Position numbers and translations under genes: made by a program. A DNA stretch of 64,000 nucleotides from Sphingopyxis macrogoltabida (GTDB lineage: Bacteria; Pseudomonadota; Alphaproteobacteria; Sphingomonadales; Sphingomonadaceae): the NCBI RefSeq assembly GCF_001307295.1, contig NZ_CP012700.1, forward strand, positions 2,669,001-2,733,000, in the 5' to 3' direction. Positions within the stretch are counted from its first letter, which is position 1. Each line of letters begins with the position of its first letter. The notes beneath the pieces were generated by a model. That model was not told where the DNA came from, searched no databases, and saw only the letters and a program-made list of their open reading frames with translations. Shown piece by piece: positions 25,453 through 35,098 of the stretch.

Positions 25453-27705
25453 ATGCAACGGAAATGGGTCATCCACACATCATGCGCGGCGCTTGCTCTA
25501 GCGTTGCCACAACTGGTCGGCGCGCAGGAAACTGCTCCACCGTCGGATTATAACGACGGCAATGAAATCATCGTCACTGCGAGCAAGCGCGCCGAAAAAC
25601 TCCAGGACGTTCCCGCGGCGATCACCGCGGTATCTTCGGAGAAGATAGAGACGCTCGGCATCCGCGATTTCCGCGATTATGCGACGCTCGTCCCCGGCCT
25701 CAGCCAGCGTGACAACGGCGCCCCCGGACTGGGGTCGATCATCCTTCGCGGCCTCAACTCGGGCCCGCAACAGGTGTCGAACACCACTGCGGTCTATATC
25801 GACGAGGTTCCCTTTACCGCGAGCGGCTTCCTGTCGGCGGGCGCGTTGCTGACGCCGTCGCCCGAGCTTGCCGAGGTCGAGCGCATCGAGGTGCTGAAGG
25901 GGCCGCAGGGCACGCTCTATGGCGCGAGCAACCTTGGGGGCCTGGTTCGCATCATCACGAAGAAACCCGACACATCGACATTCTCGGGCTCGGCAGGCGG
26001 CGAGATTTCGACCGTCGCACACGGCGAAATGGGCTTCATGGTCCGCGGCTCGGTCAATGTCCCGGTCGTCAAGGATCAGCTCGCGGTGACCGCCACCGGT
26101 TACTATCGCCGCGCCGGCGGTTTCACCGACAATGTCGTGACAGGGTCGGAAGATGTGAACCGGTCGAACCTCTACGGCGGCCGTCTCGCTCTGCGCTACG
26201 CGCCGACCAGCGACTTCACGATCGATCTCAGCGGCATCTACCAGAATATCGAGAATATGGGCTACGCAACCCAGAAGCTCATCCCCGGAACCTTCGATCC
26301 CGCCTTCGGCAAATATGCCTATACCAGCTTCGCCGACCTGGGATCGGAAATCAAATATCGCATCGTCAACGCCAATGCCGAATATCGCGTCGGCATCGGG
26401 ACTTTCACCGCATCGGGCAGTTATGCACGTTACAAGTCGCGTACCGAAACCGATGCGACGGCGACCTATATACCGGTGGCGAGAGCCGTTCTGGGCCCGA
26501 TTGCGGATACCGTGTTCGGCATCCCGATCGATACGCTGCTTCCCGCCGATTCCAAAGCGCGCTTCCTTGCTTCACCCAATATGAAGAAATGGACGGGGGA
26601 AGTCCGCTTCGCGTCGGACAGGCTGGGGCCGGTCGAATTCATGGTCGGGGGCTTTTACACCGACGAGGACAACGAATATTTCACCAACATCTATGTCCAT
26701 GACGCACAGGGCGTCGAGCAGCCCGCGCCATTGGACCTGCTGCTCAAGGCCACAACCACGTCGCGCTACAAGGAAATCGCCGGTTTCGGCAACCTCACCT
26801 TCTACCTGAGCGATACGTTGGATATTACCGGCGGTCTGCGCTACGCCCATAACAAGCAGGTGGCCGGCACCGGCGGGCCGGGCGGCATCACCTATTATCT
26901 GCCGCGGACGCCGCGGACGTTCAACTTCAGCGACAATTCGCTGAGCTACCTTGCGACGCTGCGCTGGCGCCCCGCACCGAATGTCAGCGCCTATCTGCGC
27001 GCCGCCAGCGGCTATCGCCCCGGCGGTCCGCAGACCAACCCCACCCCGCCGCCGGGGGCGCAGACCTTCGTCCGGCCCGATACGGTGTGGAATTACGAAG
27101 CCGGCATCAAGGGCTCGGTGCTCGACGGCGCGCTCGCCTTCGATGTTTCGGCCTTCCACATCGACTGGAAGGACATCCAGCTCAACTCGCTCGTTAACGG
27201 CATCATCCTGCAGGGCAACGCCGCGAACGCCACCGTCGACGGCTTCGAGATGCAGCTCACGGCGCGCCCGTCGGACCTGCTGACGGTCAGCGTCAGCGCC
27301 GGGCACACCGACGGCAAGATCAAGGCGATCGACCCGCTCGCCTCGTCGGCTACCGGCGCGCGCGCGGGCGACAAATTGCCGCTGACGCCGAGCTGGACGA
27401 CCTCGCTGATCGTCGATCACGCACTGCCGCTCGGCGACACGATGACCGGCAATGTCGGCGCGACGCTGCGCTTCCAGTCGGATATGCCCGCCACCTACCC
27501 GGCGCTCGATCCGTCGCGGCAGCAGAAGCTGCCCGACATCACCACCGTCGACCTGCGCGCCAGCGTCACGTTCGACGAGCGCTTCACGGCGCAGCTGCGC
27601 GTCGACAATCTCTTCGACAAGCTCGGCTTCACCAACGTCACGATCGACGGCGCCAGCGTGATCCGGCCGCGCACGGTGTCGCTTGGCCTGTCGACGAAAT
27701 TCTGA
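25453..27705 (+). CDS. TonB-dependent receptor of the peptidase locus
   Basis: 750 residues with a signal peptide (AALALALPQLVGAQ), GNEIIVTASKRAEKLQDVPA, a plug with VERIEVLKGPQGTLYGASNLGGLVRI, and a barrel ending in LGLSTKF. It lies between the DUF885 peptidase and a TetR regulator. The shared ATGCA-N4-TGCAT motif suggests that it imports the substrate handled by the MFS and peptidases. Confidence 0.92.
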   Translation: MQRKWVIHTSCAALALALPQLVGAQETAPPSDYNDGNEIIVTASKRAEKLQDVPAAITAVSSEKIETLGIRDFRDYATLVPGLSQRDNGAPGLGSIILRGLNSGPQQVSNTTAVYIDEVPFTASGFLSAGALLTPSPELAEVERIEVLKGPQGTLYGASNLGGLVRIITKKPDTSTFSGSAGGEISTVAHGEMGFMVRGSVNVPVVKDQLAVTATGYYRRAGGFTDNVVTGSEDVNRSNLYGGRLALRYAPTSDFTIDLSGIYQNIENMGYATQKLIPGTFDPAFGKYAYTSFADLGSEIKYRIVNANAEYRVGIGTFTASGSYARYKSRTETDATATYIPVARAVLGPIADTVFGIPIDTLLPADSKARFLASPNMKKWTGEVRFASDRLGPVEFMVGGFYTDEDNEYFTNIYVHDAQGVEQPAPLDLLLKATTTSRYKEIAGFGNLTFYLSDTLDITGGLRYAHNKQVAGTGGPGGITYYLPRTPRTFNFSDNSLSYLATLRWRPAPNVSAYLRAASGYRPGGPQTNPTPPPGAQTFVRPDTVWNYEAGIKGSVLDGALAFDVSAFHIDWKDIQLNSLVNGIILQGNAANATVDGFEMQLTARPSDLLTVSVSAGHTDGKIKAIDPLASSATGARAGDKLPLTPSWTTSLIVDHALPLGDTMTGNVGATLRFQSDMPATYPALDPSRQQKLPDITTVDLRASVTFDERFTAQLRVDNLFDKLGFTNVTIDGASVIRPRTVSLGLSTKF

Positions 27706-27768
27706 TCGCGTCTGACGGTCGCCCGGCACCGGGCGACCGTCTTCTTGCTAGGGAGCATCAGACCTAAT

Positions 27769-27784
27769 CATGCACTATTGCATG
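27769..27784. promoter_or_regulatory. Candidate operator C (CATGCA-CTAT-TGCATG)
   Basis: A perfect 6+6 bp inverted repeat with a 4-bp spacer, 86 bases upstream of the TetR gene. It has the same spacing as operators A and B. Confidence 0.55.
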
Positions 27785-27870
27785 CCATCCTTGCAGTTCT
27801 GCGATATGACGCCATGATCGCATCGGGCGGCACGCCGGGCGCGCTTCACGGACGGGAATATTGAACGGGC

Positions 27871-28488
27871 ATGGTTGGACGGGCACCGAAAAATACGGTT
27901 CAGGACTGGATCGAGGCCGCCCAGCGGACGTTGGTCGACGAGGGCATTTCGGGCCTGAAAATCGACCGGCTGGCCAACCGGCTTGGCGTGACCCGCGGCG
28001 GTTTCTACCATAATTTCAAGGACCGCGACGATTTCTTCGACCAGCTCATCCATCACTGGGAGGAAAGCTGCCGCTTCCTGCCCGATGCCCCGCCACCGGC
28101 CAGACCCGCCGATGCGATCGCGTGGTTCGACCGGGTGATCCGGCGCCTGATCGACGCCGACGGCTATGACTATCATTTCGACCTGGCCGTCCGCGAATGG
28201 GCGCGTTCGGACAAGCGCGCCGAATGGGCGGTCGAACGCGCCGACCGCGAACGGCTCGACACGCTGCAGAAGTTCTTCGAAGCGATCGACTATGACAGCG
28301 AGCATGCGGCGATCCGCGCGCGCGTCTTTTATTATCACCAGATCGGCTATTATGCGATCGGCGTGCAGCAGAGCATTCCGGAGCGACGGAAGAATGCCCA
28401 GCTTTATCTCGACATCCTGTGCGGCGAGGAGGCGATAGCGGCGGCGCGCGCCAGCGCCCGAAAGGCGCGCAAGCCCCGCGCGGTGTGA
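27871..28488 (+). CDS. TetR-family transcriptional regulator
   Basis: 205 residues. The N-terminal helix-turn-helix (LKIDRLANRLGVTRGGFYHNFKDRDDFFDQL, residues ~29-60 in parts) is clearly TetR-like. The C-terminal part (residues 65-190) is helical with HFDLAVREWARSD, typical of ligand-binding TetR domains. It likely represses the adjacent TonB receptor and peptidase genes through the ATGCA-N4-TGCAT sites, one of which lies before its own start. Confidence 0.9.
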   Translation: MVGRAPKNTVQDWIEAAQRTLVDEGISGLKIDRLANRLGVTRGGFYHNFKDRDDFFDQLIHHWEESCRFLPDAPPPARPADAIAWFDRVIRRLIDADGYDYHFDLAVREWARSDKRAEWAVERADRERLDTLQKFFEAIDYDSEHAAIRARVFYYHQIGYYAIGVQQSIPERRKNAQLYLDILCGEEAIAAARASARKARKPRAV

Positions 28489-28509
28489 GCCCGCGCGGGA
28501 TATCGGCGC

Positions 28510-30030
28510 CTATTCGATGTCGAACTTCACGCCCTGCGCCAGCGGCAATATGCGGCCATAGTTGATCGCATTGGTCTGCCGCCGCATATAGGCCTTCCAG
28601 CTGTCGGACCCGCTTTCGCGCCCGCCGCCGGTTTCCTTTTCGCCGCCGAAAGCACCGCCGATTTCGGCCCCCGACGTCCCCATATTCACATTGGCGATGC
28701 CGCAATCCGACCCCGCCGCCGACAGGAATTGTTCCACTTCGCGGATGTCGGTCGCAAAGATCGACGAGGAAAGCCCCTGCGGCACATCGTTCTGCCACGC
28801 GATCGCTTCGTCGAGCGTACGGTATTTGAGGACATAGAGGATCGGGGCGAAGGTTTCCTCGCGGACGCAGTCGGCTTGCTCGCTCATCTCGACGAGCGCC
28901 GGGCGCGCATAGAAGGACGCCTCGCCATTGACGTCGACGCGGCCGCCGCCGTGCACCCGCCCGCCCGCCGCGCGGGCCGCAGCCAGCGCGCGCTCCATCG
29001 CCGCAAACGCCTCGCCGTCGATCAGCGGCCCGACCAGCGTGTCGGGATCGCGCGGGTCGCCGATCGAGATCGTGCGGTAAACCTCGATCAGTCGCTGAAC
29101 CAGCCGGTCGTAAACATCGGCATGGACGAACAGGCGGCGCATCGTCGTGCAGCGCTGGCCCGCCGTTCCCATTGCCCCGAAAGCGACGGCGCGCAGCGTC
29201 AGGTCGAGGTCGGCCGACGGGGTGACGATCGATGCGTTGTTGCCGCCGAGTTCGAGGATCGACCTGCCGAACCGGCGCGCCACGCGCTCACCGACCGTGC
29301 GGCCCATCCGCGTCGAGCCGGTCGCCGAGATGACCGGAAGCCGCTTGTCGTCGACGAGCAGTTCGCCGAGGTCGCGGCCGCCGATGATCAGGCCCGCCAG
29401 CCCGGCGGGGGCGTCGGGGCCGAAATTCCCGATCACGCGCTGGGCGATCGCGTGGACCGCGAGCGCGGTCAGCGGCGCCTTCTCCGACGGCTTCCAGACG
29501 ACGCTGTCGCCGCAGACAAAGGCCAGCGCCGCGTTCCAGCTCCACACCGCGACCGGGAAGTTGAATGCCGATATGACCCCGACCGGGCCGATCGGGTGCC
29601 ATTGCTCGGTCAGCCGGTGATCGCCGCGCTCGGACGGCATGCACGGGCCGTAAAGCTGGCGCGAAAGCCCGACCGCGAAGTCGCAGATGTCGATCATTTC
29701 CTGCACCTCGCCAAGCCCCTCGGACAGCGCCTTGCCGACTTCGAGCGAGACGAGGCGGCCGAGCGCCTCCTTCGCGCCGCGCAATTCCTCGCCGAGCTGG
29801 CGGACGAATTCGCCGCGGCGCGGTGCGGGGACGGCGCGCCAGACCCGGAACGCCGCCTCGGCGGCAGCGATCCGCTCCGCCGCCTCCGCGGGCGTCGTCT
29901 CCGCCACTTCGGCGATCACATCGCCGGTGATCGGCGAACGGACGATGCGCGTTCCCCCCTCCAGCAAGGCGGGATCGGCCCCCAGCGCGGCGATCAGGTC
30001 GCGGGTTTCGGCGGCAGCGGCATTGGTCAT
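28510..30030 (-). CDS. amaB: Aldehyde dehydrogenase, probable Δ1-piperideine-6-carboxylate dehydrogenase
   Basis: 506 residues of the ALDH7 (antiquitin-like) group. Visible are NFPVAVWSWNAALAFVCGD, SATGSTRMGRTVGERVA, the catalytic Glu in LELGGNN, the catalytic Cys in GTAGQRCTTMRRLFVH, and GGEKETGGGRESGSDSWKAYMR near the end. ALDH7 enzymes oxidise α-aminoadipate semialdehyde (in equilibrium with piperideine-6-carboxylate). The gene upstream on the same strand encodes an FAD amine oxidase, matching the AmaA-AmaB pair of lysine/pipecolate catabolism in Pseudomonas. The start at 30028-30030 was chosen one base after the stop of that gene. Confidence 0.82.
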   Translation of the reverse strand: MTNAAAAETRDLIAALGADPALLEGGTRIVRSPITGDVIAEVAETTPAEAAERIAAAEAAFRVWRAVPAPRRGEFVRQLGEELRGAKEALGRLVSLEVGKALSEGLGEVQEMIDICDFAVGLSRQLYGPCMPSERGDHRLTEQWHPIGPVGVISAFNFPVAVWSWNAALAFVCGDSVVWKPSEKAPLTALAVHAIAQRVIGNFGPDAPAGLAGLIIGGRDLGELLVDDKRLPVISATGSTRMGRTVGERVARRFGRSILELGGNNASIVTPSADLDLTLRAVAFGAMGTAGQRCTTMRRLFVHADVYDRLVQRLIEVYRTISIGDPRDPDTLVGPLIDGEAFAAMERALAAARAAGGRVHGGGRVDVNGEASFYARPALVEMSEQADCVREETFAPILYVLKYRTLDEAIAWQNDVPQGLSSSIFATDIREVEQFLSAAGSDCGIANVNMGTSGAEIGGAFGGEKETGGGRESGSDSWKAYMRRQTNAINYGRILPLAQGVKFDIE

Positions 30031-30031
30031 G

Positions 30032-31339
30032 TCATGATCCTCGATGAACAGGCTGGTGAAAACGGGAACCGGTAAAATGGGCGAGCTGCGCACCCGCTTC
30101 ATAGAAGGCCGAACGGCATCCGCCAAAGGGCGCAGCGCGCAAATCGCTCAGCGGCAGCGAAAAATCCTCGAGCCCGATTTCGCCGAGCGCGAGCCGGGCG
30201 AGGTCGCGGCCAAAGGTCGTGCCGGGCGCGATGCCCCGGCCGTTATAGCCGCTGACCGACACCATGTTGCGCCCGTGCAGGTGGAGGCGGGGCACGGCGT
30301 CGCCGGTCATGCCGATCCGGCCGTACCAGCGATACTCCAGCTCGACCTTGCCAAGTTGCGGGAACAGGCGAGCGATCTCGCGTTGTCCCCAATCGGCGTG
30401 GATCGCCTTGCCGAGCCCGCGCAGCGCGCCGACGCTCCCGAACACGAGCCGGCCCTGCGCGTCGAGCCGGAAGGAGGACAGGATCGACCTCGTATCCCAC
30501 GCCCCTTGCCGTCCGGGCAAGATCGTTGCGGCCAGTTCGGGCGACAGCGATCGCGTCGCAAGCTGGAAATAGGGCAACATCACCTGCTCGCGCCGGATGT
30601 CGGCGCAGGCGCCGCGCGAATAGGCGTCGGTGGCCATGATCACCCACGGCGCGACGACCTGCCCCGCCGGCGTCGAGATCCGCCACGCCGAGCCCAGATC
30701 CTCGTAGGCGATGACCGGCGACCGCGTATGGATGCGCGCGCCGCCCCGCGCCGCATGGTCCGCGAGCCCGCGGACATAGGCAAGCGGCTGGATTGTCCCG
30801 GCGCGGCGATCGAGGAGGGCGCCGGCATAGGCTTGGCTTCCGGTGAAATGCGCAGCCTCGCGTGCATCGAGCAGCCGGACGTCGGCGCCCCTTGCCCGCC
30901 ATTGCCGCGCGCGCTCGGCAATGTCGCCATGGCCTTTTCGTCCGACCGCGCAGTGGAGCGTGCCGCGATGAACGGCCTCGCAGTCGATGCCGAGGCGTTC
31001 GATGAGGTCGAAGACGAGCCGGGGTGCCTCGCCGAGCTGACTCACCAGCCGTTCGCCATAAGGCGCCGCGAGCGATGCGACGAGGTCGTCCGGCATCACC
31101 CACATGCCGGCGTTGACGAGGCCGACATTGCGGCCGGCGCCGCCGAAACCGATGTCTTCGGCCTCGAGGACGACCGGCGCCAGGCCCGCCGCAGCGAGAT
31201 GAAAGGCGGCCGAACAACCGGTGAAGCCGCCGCCGACGATCACGGCGTCGGCGACTATCTCTTTTGCAAGGGGCGTGCCCGGCGACAGAGACGGCACCGT
31301 TGCCTCCCACAGGCCGTGGCTCAGCGGGTCGTTGTTCAT
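30032..31339 (-). CDS. amaA: FAD-dependent amine oxidase, probable L-pipecolate oxidase
   Basis: 435 residues of the DAO family. The N-terminal FAD motif is VIVGGGFTGCSAAFHLAAAG (residues ~33-52), followed by GFGGAGRNVGLVNAG as in PuuB/AmaA-type oxidases; a C-terminal GYNGRGIAPGTTFGRDLA closes the FAD site. Pairing with an ALDH7 enzyme favours L-pipecolate oxidase, though other secondary-amine substrates (such as γ-glutamylputrescine) remain possible. A LysR gene lies divergently upstream. Confidence 0.78.
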   Translation of the reverse strand: MNNDPLSHGLWEATVPSLSPGTPLAKEIVADAVIVGGGFTGCSAAFHLAAAGLAPVVLEAEDIGFGGAGRNVGLVNAGMWVMPDDLVASLAAPYGERLVSQLGEAPRLVFDLIERLGIDCEAVHRGTLHCAVGRKGHGDIAERARQWRARGADVRLLDAREAAHFTGSQAYAGALLDRRAGTIQPLAYVRGLADHAARGGARIHTRSPVIAYEDLGSAWRISTPAGQVVAPWVIMATDAYSRGACADIRREQVMLPYFQLATRSLSPELAATILPGRQGAWDTRSILSSFRLDAQGRLVFGSVGALRGLGKAIHADWGQREIARLFPQLGKVELEYRWYGRIGMTGDAVPRLHLHGRNMVSVSGYNGRGIAPGTTFGRDLARLALGEIGLEDFSLPLSDLRAAPFGGCRSAFYEAGAQLAHFTGSRFHQPVHRGS

Positions 31340-31479
31340 AGCGTTGCCGGGGCGACCATGGCCCTCGCTCCCCTGCCCCTGCCGCCAAAGAAAAGAGGCG
31401 TATCATGCGATATGGGAATTATCGGCTTTGAAACTGCCCCGTCAAACGACTATTCGGACACAACTGGTTCTCGAATGGA

Positions 31480-32382
31480 ATGAACATGACGCCGCGCCGC
31501 TTCCTTCCGCCGACCGCCCTGCTCTGTGCGTTCGAGGCAGCAGCGCGTACCCAGAGTTTCACCCAGGCGGCGCGCGAACTGTCGCTGACCCAGAGCGCGG
31601 TGAGCCGGCAGATCCGCGCACTCGAGGATATATTGGGCGCGCCGCTCTTTCACCGCGAGAAGCAGAAGGTCTTCCTGACGCTCGCGGGAAGCGCCTACGC
31701 GCGCGAGATACGCGACGCGCTCAATCGGATTTCGGGCGCGACGCTGGGCTTCCGGGCCAATCCGGGTGGCGGGACGCTGCATATCGCGGCGCTGCCGCTG
31801 TTCGGCGCCCGCTGGCTGATGCCGCGCCTCCCGCGCTTCCTCGCCGCCCATCCGGACCTGTCGGTCAATGTGACGACGCGCCTCGCACCCTTCGATTTTC
31901 GTTTCGATCCGGTCGATGCAGCGATCCATTTCGGCCTGCCCGAATGGCCGGGGTCGCGCCTCGATTTCCTGATGAACGAAAATGTGGTGCCGCTTTGCAG
32001 CCCCGCCCTCGCCGCTCAGCTTGGCTGCACGGCGCCCGCCGACCTCATCGATGCGCCGCTGCTCCATCTCGTCTCGCGCCCGGACGCCTGGGAACGCTGG
32101 TTCGCAGCGATGCAGGTCGATCCCGGCGAAGTCCACGGGATGTTGGTCGACCAGTTTGCGCTGGGCATCGAAGCGGCGCGCGCTGGCCTCGGCGTTGCGT
32201 TGCTGCCCGAATTTCTCGTCGCTTCCGAACTCGCGCGCGGCGAACTCGTCAAAGTGTTCGACGCGCCATGGCAGGGTCCCGAGAGCTATTATCTCGTCCG
32301 ACCCGACACGCATGAAAACTACACCCCGCTCGACGTGTTCGCGGACTGGATCATTTACGAGGCGGGCTTGCCGTCGAACTGA
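31480..32382 (+). CDS. LysR-family regulator (GcvA-like), probably of the amaAB genes
   Basis: 300 residues. The N-terminal winged HTH (ALLCAFEAAARTQSFTQAARELSLTQSAVSRQIRALEDILGAP in parts, residues 10-52) is followed by a substrate-binding domain (HIAALPLFGARWLMPRLPRF). It is divergent from the pipecolate oxidase gene with a 140-base gap, the usual position for a LysR activator of its neighbour. Its 3' end overlaps the next, convergent LysR gene by 28 bases. Confidence 0.9.
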   Translation: MNMTPRRFLPPTALLCAFEAAARTQSFTQAARELSLTQSAVSRQIRALEDILGAPLFHREKQKVFLTLAGSAYAREIRDALNRISGATLGFRANPGGGTLHIAALPLFGARWLMPRLPRFLAAHPDLSVNVTTRLAPFDFRFDPVDAAIHFGLPEWPGSRLDFLMNENVVPLCSPALAAQLGCTAPADLIDAPLLHLVSRPDAWERWFAAMQVDPGEVHGMLVDQFALGIEAARAGLGVALLPEFLVASELARGELVKVFDAPWQGPESYYLVRPDTHENYTPLDVFADWIIYEAGLPSN

Positions 32383-33281
32383 CCCGATCGCACCGGCCGC
32401 GAATAGCGCGCCAACTCGCGCACAAGATGATCGAACAGGATGCTGACGCGAGGCAGGCGCCGCAAATCTTCATGCGCGACGATCCAGGTGTCGAGCCCCG
32501 GCAGAAGCAGGTCAGGAAGCACAGCTTTTAATCGGCGATCGGCAAGCCCTATTCTCCGCTGCATCACTGCGATGCCCATTCCCGCCCTTGCGAGCGCGAT
32601 CTGGGCCGGATGACTGTCTGTCCGCATCTTGAAACGGTTGCGGGCGATGCCGGGCAATAGCGCCGCGGTGAACTTCAGATCCGCGGGCTCGCGGTCGGAC
32701 CCGATGATATCGTGGGCGGCGAGATCGGCGGGAGTGTCCGGCATTCCCTTGCGCGCCAGATAATCTTCATGAGCGAAAAGGCCGAGTTCGATCACCCCGA
32801 TCTTCTTGGCGACAAGCGCACCCTCGCGCGGCGGATGCATGCGGATGGCAATATCGACCTCCTGTTCGATCAGATCGGCCGTCGCGTTGCTCAACGAAAG
32901 CTCGATCATGATCCCCGGATGCGCCGCCTGCAGCTTCGCCAATATCGGTGGCAGGACTTCGATGCCTACGACCTCCGACGCGCTCAACCGGACAGTGCCG
33001 GCGATTTCGCCGGCCGGGGCAGACGCGACGCGCCCGAACAATTCGGATGCCCTGTCCATCGCGCGGGCACTGTCGGCCAGCGAGCGCGCATGCTCTGTCG
33101 CCGCAAGGCCGTTCGCCGACCGGGTGAAGAGCACCGTACCCAGTCGCTGTTCAAGCGCCGCGATCCGCGATCGGACGGTTGGCTGCGCCAGCCCGAGCCG
33201 CCGCGCCGCACCGGACAAGCTGCCTTCTTCGAACGCCGCGAGAAATGCCTGCTGATCTTCCCAGGGAATGGTACCGCTCAT
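32355..33281 (-). CDS. LysR-family transcriptional regulator
   Basis: 308 residues with the HTH FLAAFEEGSLSGAARRLGLAQPTVRSRIAALEQRLG in parts (residues 12-48) and an effector domain (GTVRLSASEVVGIEVLPPIL). The start MSGTIPWEDQ at 33279-33281 agrees with LysR alignment. It is divergent from the SDR-type gene at 33371. The gap contains TTTCGAAA within an A/T-rich stretch that may be a LysR site. It likely controls that gene. Confidence 0.88.
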   Translation of the reverse strand: MSGTIPWEDQQAFLAAFEEGSLSGAARRLGLAQPTVRSRIAALEQRLGTVLFTRSANGLAATEHARSLADSARAMDRASELFGRVASAPAGEIAGTVRLSASEVVGIEVLPPILAKLQAAHPGIMIELSLSNATADLIEQEVDIAIRMHPPREGALVAKKIGVIELGLFAHEDYLARKGMPDTPADLAAHDIIGSDREPADLKFTAALLPGIARNRFKMRTDSHPAQIALARAGMGIAVMQRRIGLADRRLKAVLPDLLLPGLDTWIVAHEDLRRLPRVSILFDHLVRELARYSRPVRSGQFDGKPAS

Positions 33282-33370
33282 CATTTTTTGATTAGCAGTT
33301 TCGAAAGTTTTGCCAATTTCTTTCGCCTGCCCCAGCCCTATCCTTGGCTCCGGATTACAGGAGATCGAAG

Positions 33371-34369
33371 ATGACCAACGAGAACACCACAACCACCGCA
33401 TTGATACTCGGCGCGACAGGCGGCATCGGCGGCGCGATCGGCGCCGCGCTCCGGCGCCGGGGATGGACCGTCAAGGCGCTCGCGCGCGATCCGGCCAAGG
33501 CGGCAGCCGGCTGGCAAAATGGTTCGTCGCCCCTGTGGATCGCCGGCGACGCGATGAACGAGGCCGACGTCGTGGCGGCCGCGGCCGGGACGTCGGTGAT
33601 CGTCCATGCCGTCAATCCGCCGGGCTATCGCAACTGGGACCGTCTGGTGCTGCCGATGATCGGGAACAGCCTTGCCGCCGCGCGGGCAGCAGGCGGCGCC
33701 CGCATCATACTCCCGGGCACAGTCTATAATTTCGAGGCCGGAACAACGACCGTCGTGGACGGCACGACGCCGCAATCGGCGCGATCGCGCAAAGGCGCCA
33801 TTCGCACGAAAATGGAAAGGCTGCTCGAAGATGCCGCGCCCGACGTGCCCAGCCTGATCCTGCGGGCGGGAGATTTTTTCGGCCCCGGAATCCGGCAAAG
33901 CTGGTTCGCGCAAGCAATGGTCACGCCCGGCGCACCGGTTCGGCGGATCGTCAATCCGGCGATCGGCGCGGGCCACAGCTGGGCTTATCTTCCCGACCTC
34001 GCCGAGACTTTCGCCCGTTTGATCGAAATGCCCGACCGGCTCGATGCTTTCGAGCGCCTCCAGTTCGAGGGTCATGTCGATGCAAGCGGCACGGAAATGA
34101 TCGAGGCTGTGCGAGCTGCCGTCGGCCGGGATATTCCGGTGCGGGCCTTTCCCTGGTGGCTGATGCGGTGCCTTGCCCCGTTCGGCGGTTTTCCGCGCGA
34201 AGTGGTCGAAGTCGAGCCCTATTGGCGCCACCCCATGCGGCTCGACAACCGGCGCCTTCAACGCCTGCTCGGTAACGAGCCGCACACGCCGCTCGACACG
34301 GCTGTCAGGCATACGCTCGAAGCGCTTGGCTGCCTCGATCAACGCGGCACCCTGTCGCAAGCCGCGTGA
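33371..34369 (+). CDS. NAD(P)-dependent atypical SDR (NmrA/epimerase-like) oxidoreductase
   Basis: 332 residues. The Rossmann motif TALILGATGGIGGAIGAALRRRG occupies residues ~8-30 (shown in part); VNPPGYRNWD, LPGTVYNF and ILRAGDFFGPG follow as in extended/atypical SDRs that act as NAD(P)H-dependent reductases or sensors. ATG at 33371, with GGAGATCGAAG upstream. It is divergent from a LysR gene. No substrate is evident. Confidence 0.82.
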   Translation: MTNENTTTTALILGATGGIGGAIGAALRRRGWTVKALARDPAKAAAGWQNGSSPLWIAGDAMNEADVVAAAAGTSVIVHAVNPPGYRNWDRLVLPMIGNSLAAARAAGGARIILPGTVYNFEAGTTTVVDGTTPQSARSRKGAIRTKMERLLEDAAPDVPSLILRAGDFFGPGIRQSWFAQAMVTPGAPVRRIVNPAIGAGHSWAYLPDLAETFARLIEMPDRLDAFERLQFEGHVDASGTEMIEAVRAAVGRDIPVRAFPWWLMRCLAPFGGFPREVVEVEPYWRHPMRLDNRRLQRLLGNEPHTPLDTAVRHTLEALGCLDQRGTLSQAA

Positions 34370-34537
34370 CGGCGCGCCATCCGACGGATCGCGCAGCCCG
34401 TCCGGAAAGGCTTTTACAATCCCCTGGCGCCCCGTTATGGGGCCCGCGGCCGAAATCGCCAGCCGACGGCGCGGCGCCCAGGCAAGTAGCAACTCTCATC
34501 ATTGCCGGCATTTTTTCCGGGAAGATTTCTTTCGAAC

Positions 34538-35098
34538 ATGTCGAGCAGCGGGTTGATACAGACGTTCATGCAGATCAGGCCGGCGCTGCACCGGTTTCTG
34601 GTCGTGCGCGGGGCTTCGACCGCCGAAGCCGAAGATATGCTGCAGGAAATCTCGCTGCGGCTTTCGACGGCCAATATCGGCCCGGTGGCGGAGGTCCGCG
34701 CCTATCTGTACAAAATGGCGTCGAACCAGTTTCAACTGCATCGCCGTACCGAGCAGCGCCGCGCGCGCCGCGAGGAAGACTGGGTGGACGCGAACAGCGC
34801 CAGCGAACGAGACATCGACCCCGCCGCCTCCGCCGAAGCCCGGCTGATCCAGCGCGAAGAGCTTGCCATTCTCCAGACGGCGCTATCGAAACTTCCCGAA
34901 CGGACACGGTGGATATTCATGCAATTCCGGGTCGAAGGCCTGCCGCAAAAACAGATCGCCAACGCGCTGGAGATCAGCGTCAGCGCCGTGGAAAAGCATC
35001 TGACGCGCGCTTATGGGGAAATTGCCGCCACGAAGCTGTTGCTGGATGGGGATCATGACCTGCCGCGGCATCTCAGGAACACAGGGGGCGTGTCATGA
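34538..35098 (+). CDS. FecI-type ECF sigma factor
   Basis: 186 residues. Region 2 is LHRFLVVRGASTAEAEDMLQE...VRAYLYKMASNQF and region 4 is ALSKLPERTRWIFMQFRVEGLPQKQIANALEISVSAVEKHLTRAY (shown in parts). The ATG at 34538 was preferred to the TTG at 34502, as it begins where FecI-like proteins do. It overlaps the FecR gene by four bases. Together with the following FecR and receptor it forms a cell-surface signalling system. Confidence 0.9.
   Translation: MSSSGLIQTFMQIRPALHRFLVVRGASTAEAEDMLQEISLRLSTANIGPVAEVRAYLYKMASNQFQLHRRTEQRRARREEDWVDANSASERDIDPAASAEARLIQREELAILQTALSKLPERTRWIFMQFRVEGLPQKQIANALEISVSAVEKHLTRAYGEIAATKLLLDGDHDLPRHLRNTGGVS

Noticed and set aside
28729..31483. Two long plus-strand frames opposite the amaB and amaA genes
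   Set aside because: Both are shadows of genes with complete ALDH and FAD-oxidase motifs.
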